From Paralithodes platypus (taxonomy: Eukaryota; Arthropoda; Malacostraca; Decapoda; Lithodidae), in assembly GCA_032716605.1 (NCBI GenBank), contig CM064530.1, positions 5,352,245 to 5,416,244 of the forward strand: a DNA stretch of 64,000 bases, in the 5' to 3' direction. Position 1 is the first letter of the stretch. Each line of letters starts with the position of its first letter. This document shows positions 46,601 through 58,600 of this stretch, in pieces. A program made the position numbers and the translations under genes. Below the pieces are notes generated by a model. It was not told where the DNA came from. It worked only from the letters and a program-made list of their open reading frames with translations, and ran no database searches.

Positions 46601-49600
46601 ACTATTAGTGAACTGGTAGTGAAAGGGTTAATCCCAGTTATGACTTTGGCTACCCAGATAGATGATCAATAGAATATGCTACATTGTAACTAGTTTGAGT
46701 CCCCTGGCCACAGATATTAGGTACAGTGTCCCATGCTATTAATTTATCACTCATCAGGCTAAACATAACATCACTATAATTCATCCTTTTTAATCATGTG
46801 CCAATTTCCCACATTCATTCAACCACTATCTACTAAGATTTGAACTATTATATGACATTGTCAGCCCTTGGGTAATTCAGATATTTTTTGTTTTCCTAGA
46901 ATAATAATAAACCTTACATGCTGTACTTAAAATCTACATATAAGTCATGCAGTCCTACATTTAAGTCAAATTATATTTGGTTTTAATTTCCACTCCAAAA
47001 AGTTATTACTGAACTGCCTAAAGTATATTATATTTCGGCTAAGTTTAGATGGTTTCAGATTAGGAAATTAATCTTGAAAGTTAATATAATAAAGAGGGTG
47101 CACTACAGTACTGTAATGTATACTACACTTGAATTATCTAAATATACTTGGATAAAAGAGTACCGGTAATACCGTGAAAAGTTTGAGATTTTTGTGACTG
47201 AACATGTGAGGAATAATGTTATGGGTTTGAGAGAGGGCAGCCTTCCACAGAGAGCCGCTTGGAGGCAATTTGTTTGTGGCCATCCTCAACTTTTTCATCA
47301 AGAGCTAGATATATAGTTTCTAATACGGCTTTGAACAGAGTCTAGCAAACAGTAGTTGGCACAGTTTGGCAGATATATCACGTGCAAGTCAGGCTTGCAC
47401 TTAAGTTCTTTCCGTATCTTTAAGCAACAGTACCTTAAAATTCACAAACAAATTGTATCGATCATCAGGCAATAGCAAATAAATTTGTAATCATGCTTTT
47501 CTCTCCTGGCATTATTCTAGAGTGTGATACATATGGCACAGCTGGTAAAAATACATCCGAAGGTAGTGGCCATGCTACCCTTCCAGATACTATGTTCATA
47601 TTTTCTAACTGTATCTTCAAGCAGCGGTAAATATATAATACATTGAAACTGTAATCAAACTTTCTTTCCATACAGTATCATCAAGTATCAGTAAGAAAAA
47701 ATGGAACATACGGCAATCAAATTTGCTTTCCATACTTTCAAGTGCCAGTAAGTAAAATATATATTGAAACTGTGATCAAATATTTTTCCATAGCTTCGAG
47801 CAGCAGTAAGAGTAACACTGACATTGCGATCAAATTTTCTTTCCGTACCTTCAAGCACCAGTCAGTGAATCTTAAACTGCAATCATGCTTTCCAAATTTC
47901 TGGACGTTACCTTGGACCCAATCCGTGACGTTAATGGTATAGTTGGCAAAGATACGCCCGCTAACCCTGCTGCGTAAAACAGTACAGCCAGCACAGTCCG
48001 CGGGGTCAGCGAGGGGCCCGGTCCCGTGCACCCGACACTGCACGCACTCCTTGAAGTCCAGGCATTTGAAGTCCGCATCACACAGCTACGCCAGGCCACC
48101 AGGTAGATGTACAAGGAAAGTACCGAGATCAAAATGAAGCTAAGGTACAGTACCAGTATACCAATGAAATGTACTGGCATACCAATGAGGTTAAGGTACC
48201 TGTATACCCATAAAATGTACTGGCATATCAACAAAGTCCAGTACAATGTAGTAAGAATAACCTATAAAAGATTCCTCTTGTTGGTGATCCAAACTGATGA
48301 ACTTGGGATGGCATTATATGGGAGAGAGTTTTCATTAATAAAGTAGCATTCAGGTGATCAGATGCTTGTGGCTCTTCCTGTTCTTCTTCCTATTCTTCTA
48401 TATTTCCTTAGATCAATGTGGCATACTAGCATATCACAGTTAGATCAAGCTAGAATCCTATTTCAGCTTGCTTCATCATGGGTTGCTTTATATTTAGTTT
48501 ATATAGTTTATCATTGGTGCTCTTGGATGCATGACAATTCATATCAGCAGTCTTGATGCTTTAAATTCAGGAACTATGCATTATTACAGCATTCCATTTA
48601 TTTCTTTTATAATTCAAGTAACTGAGATGCAATAAGACTGATAACGATACTTGCTAACCTTGCATGCAATGTTTTATCATTCTTGCAAAGTACAAGGCAA
48701 TGAAAGTATATATATTTCCTCCTTTCCCTCCTCATAGTGTGATGTAGTTTGAGAGTATGTATATTGTTTCATTCCTCACTATGCATGCCACTTACCCAGT
48801 TTAGTAATCACTACATGATTGGTAGTTCTGTCAATGGAGTAGTGCTATCCACTCTTTATTTCACTCATTTAGAATTGCTAATATTGTAAACAAAATATTC
48901 GATGCTAGTTCTGTATCATGCATGTAATGTATATTCAATATCTATTTTATATTACATTCCTTTATCCTATAATTCATTTACACTGTACATTACTTTATAC
49001 AATGCATTCACTAAAACCTATCAATATTTACTTATTTTTCCTACTTTTCTATAAAATACCCCATGTTCATTCACCAACAAGTTCATTCATTCATCTATCT
49101 ACCCACCCAATAAAATTACATACATTCAATTACTGTAATTGATAATTCAATTAATCCATTCTTTATTCAACCCTCCTTCCCTCCATCCATCCACTCACCC
49201 ATACACCCTTCCTTCCCACCACTTACCAGGAACCGAGGACCGCTAACCCTCCGTCCCTCTACCTTCTCCTCCCCCCCCAACACTTACCCGCGACGTCGAC
49301 CTTAGTCCAGTTGAACATGGTGGAGCAGTTGGCGTCACACTCCTCCGGTGTGAGCTCACCGGTCTCGAACACCAGGCACTGGACACATGGCTTGTAGGGC
49401 ACGCACTTCCCCTTGCAAGTCTGGAGGGCCATGCAGGCAAAGAGACATTTGCCATTCTGTTAGTGTGGCTCAGGGGACATGACAGGCATCCTAGCATTTA
49501 TATTTGTGTTGGATGAATGATACATGGATCATAGTCCTTCAAGATTAATAATTAATATGCTAAACTTAGCTTATCCCTCATGCGTTGAGCATCGATGACA

Positions 49601-52600
49601 GAATGGCCCGTGATGTTACAATACAGTTATATAGACTCAATCCAATGCTCGCATGAGTGTCTTTCACCTTATACCAGCTCTCTATGTGTTGCAAACATGG
49701 AATTGAAAAGTAAGATAGGCCAAGATCATTACACTTGAGAACTGCAGTCAGGTGAAAGACCTACACGTTAGCATGGATATGGGTCTTTATGAACGTAACT
49801 TAACCTCTCGGGCCATTCTGTTACTGATGATGAACATATGATACAGTAGGTACAGTATCATACTTTATACAAAAGCATGAATGCTATCGAAAGCATCACC
49901 CATTAGGACAAAATTGCTCTTTTTAAACAGTGTTTCAAGTGGATTAGTTTATATTTTCTAATTGCATTGACCTTGCAAGCAAGCGTAAGTTTTGATGGTC
50001 ACACATAGGCCTACAGCCTCGCTCTTCCATGGTTCAAGTTTTCATCAGCAACTCCCATTTCTATTCTTATTCTATCTTAAGTATTGTAGGTAGCGCCAAC
50101 GAACTTGACAATTATCTTGACCCCTTAACTTCTCATAACTCAAAAGGGCCTAGAGCAAACTGGCTGTAAATATCCACACCTATTTCCTGGTGGGCTCTTC
50201 CCAAATGATAGAAATGTCAGTTCGATTGTTTGTATTAATTTTGAGTTATGAGAAGTTAAGGGTCAAGATTATTGTCAAGTTCGTTGGCGCTACCTATAGT
50301 ACAGTAGTAATAAAAGTTTAAGTAGACCACTGATTCTGACTAGACTTCTCAAAGGACTAGATCACTTCACAAGACAATACAAGACAAGACGACAAGACAA
50401 TACAAGACAAGACGACATGAGACAAGACAATAACCAGGCACATAAGGAAGACAACACCAAGCAATACACAATACAAGGAGGAGAGGGAAGCTTAGATCAT
50501 AACCACACTGAAAATTAACAATTAAGTGCAAACCAAAATATAAATGGCATTGATATGGTAACTTCACAGAAAAAAAAGACAAAGTAGAGAAAATAATCCT
50601 GATTGAGCAAAGTGAGGTGGACAGGCACATCAAGAGTCAAAACATACACAATAACAACACAGACACAGGTGACAGTGCTCAGGTGACAGATGCAGGTTTA
50701 CATAGGAGACTTCTACCCGTGGATTTGGAGTGATATACGGTAATGTATAATTGTGCGGAATTTTGGTGTCAGGATCCTAGGTTCGAGTCCTTGTAGTGCC
50801 ACATGTATTTGTTAATTTCATTAATTGAGTTTAGAAGTAAAGTTGGTTGGTGAAAAAATATGAATTATATTGATAATATTGCTACCATCCCAAGATTTTG
50901 ATCAAGATTAAGAAGAATCTCATAGTATGCAAATATAGAAAATGCTGTACAGTGTATAGTATCAGTATATGCACTTTCCATGTATAAATGCTGTACAGTG
51001 TATAGTATCAGTATATGCACTTTCCATGTATAAATGCTGTACAGTGTATAGTATCAGTATATGCACTTTCCATGTATAAATGCTGTACAGTGTATAGTAT
51101 CAGTATATGCACTTTCCATGTATAAATGCTGTACAGTGTATAGTATCAGTATATGCACTTTCCATGTATAAATGCTGTACAGTGTATAGTATCAGTATAT
51201 GCACTTTCCATGTATAAATGCTGTACAGTGTATAGTATCAGTATATGCACTTTCCATGTATAAATGCTGTACAGTGTATAGTATCAGTAGATGCACTTTC
51301 CATGTATAAATGCTGTACAGTGTATAGTATCAGTATATGCACTTTCCATGTATAAAAGATACTGAAAAATTGCATTTGGAATCATCTTAGTGATAATCTA
51401 AAAAGTTTCTGTTAATTCAAAGGCCTACAGTATCCCTTCAGATAGAGCTACTCAACAGGCTAATAACAAAATAAAGTTAAGCCGCTATCACATGAGAGCT
51501 TTTATAGTCAACATTCGATGATCCAACATTTTTCTGGCAACATTTCTGGAATATTTTGCTCTGGTATCGGAAACTAGGTTGATGATAGATTAATTTAGGT
51601 GACAGAAATATTATAAATGTTTACCTCCCAAGCTGCCAGACCTGTGTTAAGGATAAATGTTGAGGGAAAAAGTGCTTGTGTGATACCGGCTTAAACTCGG
51701 ATTAACTCCAAATCCCTTCCGTCTCCTAATTTTGGAATCTTGTAATGAGCAGGCAATACACACATTTTTATAATGGTCATATAATATCATGGTTGGTAAA
51801 TGGATCAATAATCACATATTTATCTGCAATATATAAAGGAGACCTTTTCAAACAAGAGGTGTGGAAAAAAGGTAAAAATGGATTTGGGGAACAAGTTTCA
51901 GAAGTATAATGTGAAGTTGTTGAATGGGTGGAGAGGATTAGCTACATTGTAGTGGTATGGGCATATATAGAGGATAGATGAGTAGAAAAGGTTACTAAAG
52001 AGGAGTAATTATTTGTGGCATGGTTATATTTTAAAGGACGGATGAGAGAGAAATGTTAATAAAGATTTTGTGAAGGTATGGTCATATTTAGTAGACAGAT
52101 GACAGGAGAACGTCGATAAAGACAAATGCTTGTGGAAGTATGGACATATTTAAATGATGGATGAGGGGAAATTGTCAATAAAGAAACGTACATTGTGTTG
52201 ATGATGAAACAAATATCAGTTATGTGATGACTAGTCCATATACAATACGGTAACACTAAAATCTCACAAATATCATACTCACCATATCATAATCCAAATA
52301 AACTGGTGCATATAAATTTTTATCTCCTGTTGGTTTATAACTTCAGGGATTTATAAACACAATCCTACAATAAATGGAAAACCAGTGATATCAGTGAGTG
52401 AGTGAGGGGTTTGAAAGGAGAGTGAAAATGGGGAGGGGTATAGTTGTTGTTGTTCCCCAGGCTGTCTGACCAAACAGCCCCAAGGTCCCGACCAAGGCCA
52501 TAACTTAGTGCCCCCACAAAACCCTCCCTGCTTACCACCAAGAAAACCAAGGTGACCGAAGCCGCTCCCAGGCGAGGAGCTGAGGAGGGTGCGGAAATGC

Positions 52601-55600
52601 CCGGGACACCAAAGCCTCACCCAAGGCCCTGTGCCCCTCCTTGTACCCATCACTCTTCCTTCCCAGGTAGTGACAGACGACCATAATCACACAGACACAC
52701 CCGCCCGAGGAAGGGCAGTAAAACCATAAACAAAGGATAGGAGACGTACACGGGAAGCTGCGTAACGTAAAATGTTATCTTTCTCTTCCAAGTGGTATTA
52801 TGTCTAATGACATTCCTTGGGTGTTATAATTGAAATCACCCAAGAAGGATGTAATTTTTACTGACGTGTCAATGAATCTGCTGACCCAGTTAGGTCAAGA
52901 AGAGCCATATTAACATAAGGTCTGTTTCATACGACTACAGAACCACTAATAAATTTTGATTTTCCTTCCTGCCCTTCGAGTCGTCAAACTCATAATCTTC
53001 TGTTTCTCCTGCACTGTGTCTTATTTCTGTTCAAACCCTCAGGCAGATCTCACTTATCTTAATTTTTTTCTTACCAGTAATTAAGGGGAGTAGGCAATGA
53101 ATTATTCATATACAAATAAAGGTCTTTGACAAAAATGGGCGTAATCTAGTGGGTGTAATCAATGTCAATGTTAGAGCAGTAATCAAAGGAAATATGGGGG
53201 AAAGGGGGGGGATAAGCGTACAGTGAGAGGGGATGGGGGGGGTAGAAGGAGGGCGTTAGAAAAAAAATGCAGGGGAGGGAGGGAGTGAGCAAAGAGACAT
53301 GGAGGGATGGGGATGGAGGGAGAAACAAAAGGTGCGCTCACAGTTACGGACTTTGTATTCGAGTCGATGTGATAAATAGCTTGAAATGAGGCACTGGGGC
53401 TTATCGTGGCTATCCAAAAGCTAAATGCTCAATCTGACCATCCAAGATCAACAGGAAGAAACAGTAAGCATTAAAAATTATAATGATAGGCCTTGGCGAC
53501 ATTTTGGAGTTATTATGATCTGTATATCTAGCCATCAATCAAATCAATCAGATCAATGACTCAATCCATGGGAGCATACGCCGTGACAGCGCATAGCCAC
53601 ACTCACCCTATCACTTGACTCCATGAAAACCTGCAATCAAATTTGAAATGAAAACAAAAGTGTCCGATAGATGGCGTTTGTGAGCATGGGGGGTGGGAAG
53701 TGGGAGGGAGGGGGATGAAGTGCGCAAAGGGACAATACCGAGTGATACAACAATACTACTAAAGGTTCAATTGGTAACGTGATGTGCCGGGTAGGGATCA
53801 GTGTGTGGGGGGGTTAACGTGCATAAAAGATGTTACATTATACCTGCCCAGTCCTTTAACGTGGTGGCTGCAAAATATAACAATGCTATCACTCCTCACT
53901 TTAATATTATCTTTTACTCTTGTTTCCCACGTAGTTATGTAATGTAGCTATATCTTTGTCACTCCTTATTATATAAATCCCCCTTTTACTAGAATCATTC
54001 TATTATTGAACAGCTGATAATTTAACCCCTTCTGTACCAGCGACGGTAGGGAGCCGTCAGTAGATAAGTCACTCCCCAGTCCCAGCGACGGCAGGGAGCC
54101 GTCAGTAATGTACTTTCCTTGTAACTGCCAGTATCAGGCAGTGCCTGGTACCACGACCGTTTGAGCACTGCTCTCGAGTTGGCTACACTTCTCAGCTTAT
54201 AGCCAACCCTCTGCAGGCTGGGAGAGCCAGTATTCCTTCATCTTTTGAGGTGGGAGGTTGTTCTATCTTGCCATTTTGGCCACATTGCTTGGGACTGGGG
54301 GGAACTTTTATTACTGTATCCTCCGGTACAGTAGGGGTTAAAGAATACAACACTCCTATCAAAGAAGTTTCCATAGTCTGTCATTATTGGTCATGCAAAT
54401 AAAAGCTATTCCTGTCATTCTACGTTTCAAGTCACTTTATTATCAAATCATAAATGTTATACCAAATATATTTTCTCCTTGATATGATGTTATTAATGTG
54501 ACCGGTACCAAAACCCAGAGCACTACTCACTGGACAGTCTTCGCACCACTTGCCGGAGTAGCGACCGTCCACGTTCTCGGCACACTTGCACTGGTTGCAC
54601 TCACAGTCGCCACGGTTGGAGCACACCTCACCACTTGCTGGAAGGAAAACATAACCGTATATTGAAGCTTGATTACTTACACCAAAATTGTACCTGTCAA
54701 CTGTACATTTCTCAAGTAATTTGATCTATGCCTCTAGTATTATGTCTATTCCCCCATAACACTCTTTGCATAGCCCTTGCTCTCACCTCCATCAATGGCC
54801 AGCCCTATGGGAGCTCTTTTGGGGAGCTCAGTGGCCTGGTTAAACTTCTCCAAAAAAAAACAAAAAAAAAACACACACATCAATTAACAGGTAAAACAGC
54901 CATGGCACCACACAACTACGGACACTCAATTATCTATTGACTGCCTTGATCCCTGAGGGGGTGGCCGTGATTAAATAGCCTCCATGCAGTTCTGTTATCC
55001 GTCAGCAGGCGCCTTTCCTCCTAACCAACACCACTTTCACTCTAAAATAATAAACACATTTATTTATCTATATACTCAGGCCCAATCTCCACTTTTCCTT
55101 TTTTTTTGGGGGGGGGGGGGTTTGGCTGACTCGAGACAGGGCAAGAATAGGGATAAATAAATACAAGCTAGATCGAAAGTAATCCAAAAAAAAATGAAGG
55201 ATTGACTATCTATTTATCTATTTACTCAGGCCCATTCCTCGTTTTTTATATATATTTTTTCCCCTTACTGGGGGTGGCCGACTCGAGACAGAGCCCGAAT
55301 AGGGGAAAAAAAAGAAAAAAAAAGAAAAAAGAATGGACAGTGGTATTAAAAACTCACAAGGATTGATACAGTTGTCCTGGCTGTCCTCACACATGCAGGC
55401 CGGGCCGGTCCATCCTGGCTTACACTTGCAGATGTTACAGTCACATTCCCCGTGGTCCAGACCTCCACACAGCACCGCGTTGAACCGGTTGCACAGGAAG
55501 TTGGTGCACTCACAGAACTGGCCCGACACAAGCTGGGAGACGGAGTTTATTAAAATGTAAAACTTGCAAACTAAACAAACCAAAACTGGGACAAAGCCAA

Positions 55601-58600
55601 TATAAAGTCAAATTAACTTATAAAAATCGCTACGTATTAAAATGTAAAACTTGCAAACTAAACAAACCAAAATTGGGACAAGGACAATATAAAGTCAAAT
55701 TAAATTATCAAAATCGCTATGTGGAAACAACGCTTACTAAAATGAAAATTATTAAATAAAAGAACACAATGCACCACATAGGGTGTACATTACTACATGA
55801 GCAAGTTAATCTGTTATATTAGCGTCAGGGTGTCAAACGAAAGCCGAATCCAATATTTCTAGGCTATATTATTGTACATGTGAAGATAAAATTATGGTTT
55901 ATAGATCAAATTATGTCTTTGGAAGTGATAAAATGACCAGAACAATGCTATTTCATGTTAATTTTTGTGTATTCCTTCTCATATTCATTCTAGTCTTCAA
56001 GCAAAACTGCTCCGGTTTGACACCCTGGTTAGCGTGTAATTTGTTTTTAATTTTTTCTTTGTTTTCTATGTGCATGAAGGAGACACAAGGCAAAGCTAGT
56101 TTATTATCATATTAGCATGTAATTTATTTTCAATTCTTTTATTTTTCTAACACGTGGCAAAGCTAGTTTATCATATTAGCGTGTAATTTTGTTTTTCATT
56201 TTGTCTTTGTTTCTATGTGTATGAAGGAGACACAGGGCAAAGCTGCCTGTAACAAGTGTCTCCCTCAAGGTTACAAGAGTGACAGAGCCGAATTCAAGGT
56301 ACGTTGGAATATAATATTTGTTGATGTATTGGAAAGAAGCAGGGTGTGCTTGTTAAGTGTAGTGAAATTAATAGGAGGAGGTGTTTATGAGAGTTAACTG
56401 GATTACTCTCTGTGTGGGGGAGACACAAACAGAAACGGCAAGGGAAGCCAGACAAATTAAACAGGAGTTCCAGCAACTCCTTATCACATGCCTATGAGGC
56501 CTCCCCTGGGTAATGCCCTGCTCAATTGGTGTCTACAATCTTCCCAGCTTAATTAGAAAGTAAAATTTGCAAAACCAACAAACTAAAACCAGAAACCACC
56601 CATCTCTCAATACAAGGATAAAACCGGCAAAAATAACTCATTTTAGGATATTTTCCCTTCCAGTTGCACGATCGTTGCAAGACAACCCTTGTCGTACAAG
56701 GATGATTCAGATGTCATTGGAAAGATCTATTATCGCCTTTTCACGGATATATAATTGTATTACGCTCTAGCTCTTGCTTAGGCATGAAAAAGAGCATGGA
56801 ATGATGCTAATTTTTGGTAAATATATCCGCCAGGCGCTATGGTGATACACACACACACCAGCCCGCTCGTTAGGAGTTAAGGAGGTAATGATAGAATACA
56901 AACTATGCCAAAGTTATTACATTTCAGTGACACTTGCACTACAAAGATTTAATTGGTTAAACAAGACTGACCTCCTTTTGGTCCTCACGCTCGTTACATT
57001 TGCACTCCCCACAGGTGCAGGTGCCGCGTCCACTACAGATAGAGGAGGTGTTTGTCTCCCGGCAGCTGGACTCATCAAAGGAACCATCAGAGCCCCAGGG
57101 AGTGTTGGCCCCACACTCACACCGGCTGCCTAGGAACCCATCATAACAACTGCACGTCCCGCATTGGTATGTCCCCGCACCGTTGCACTCGGGGGCGTTG
57201 GGGATGTATCCCTGTCGAGGAAGATAAGTAAGGTGTCCGTAACATTATAAATAAAATAAGTAAAACTTGTCCTGTCACACAGGGACAGTCCTCCTTGACC
57301 ATCTGGAGGAAAAAAAAAAAAAAATTGCACTGGGTCCAACCTGCCAGCCCCTGAGCCAAAGTTGAGTGATAAATGCCACTGACAGTGCACATGTCTTCTA
57401 TTCAAGCCATCCCAAAGGGTTCAAGGCAATTTGCAAAATTATATCAGTACCTGTAGGGTAACAAAGCTGAAGACTCTGGACTATCTTAAGCAAAAAATCT
57501 TCAATGTATACCACAAGAGAACGGGTTGTTAAATGATCGAAATACAAATGATTAGACACCAACCACATTTCCATAAGTCTTAGAGACAATCACATATCTT
57601 CTCCAATGAACAAAATATATTAATGTGATATGTTACTAAGTAAGAATAAGGATACTAAGAGAGACAAACCTGATTTCCTTCGCGCTCGCATGGGCAGTCA
57701 CAGATCATCTTCAGGTCAATAATAAGGCTCTCTCGCAGGCCCACAGGGTAGATGCCAATCAGCTGATGCCATTCACTGCGATCCTTAGGGCACTTCTCAA
57801 CCTGAACAAAGAAAAGGCATTGAACTTCATATACAAAAAAAAATAGCTTCTGTGGAATTGTTCTTAAAAATCTTAGGCTGAAAATTCTACCGATAGGTGA
57901 CACGTTAAGGTGACCCTTCATGAAAAACAGAGCTTTATGTTTGATAATTTGGCATTCCTTCATGAAAAACAGAGCTTTATGTTTGATAATTTGGCATTCC
58001 TTCATGAAAAACAGAGCTTTATGTTTGATAATTTGGCATACCTTAATGAAAAACAGAGCTTTATGTTTGATAATTTGGCATTCCTTCATGAAAAACAGAG
58101 CTTTATGTTTGATAATTTGGCATTCCTTCATGAAAAACAGTGCTTTATGTTTGATAATTTGGCATTCCTTCATGAAAAACAGAGCTTTATGTTTGATAAT
58201 TTGGCATACCTTCATGAAAAACAGAGCTTTATGTTTGATAATTTGGTACTCACGGTAATCTCTGCCCTGAAGTTGACTTGATCCCCAACCCTGAGTCCCT
58301 GACACACAGACGTCTCCTTCTCAGTGCTGCCTTTACACTGGGAGAAGTAACGGATCGACACAGGGGCAGTGGCGTTGTCCTTCAGCTCCACCTTACTTGT
58401 GATTTTCTGGTAGAAAGACATAAAACAAAAGGTGAATATAAACATACTGGTACATATTTCTATCTATTGACGGCCCTCCTCCCATCCACTACCGCTTTCA
58501 TGCATATAATTCTTAACTCCATCCTTCCACCTCTCTCTCGGTCTACCTCTCCCTCTCTATCCTTCCACTTCACTCTCTTACTCTTTCTCTCACTTCCCAT

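Noticed and set aside
57655..58305. Open frames of 112-216 residues on both strands with repeated [18 protein letters not shown] units
   Set aside because: They arise from the 42-bp minisatellite, whose unit length is a multiple of three; no protein is implied.
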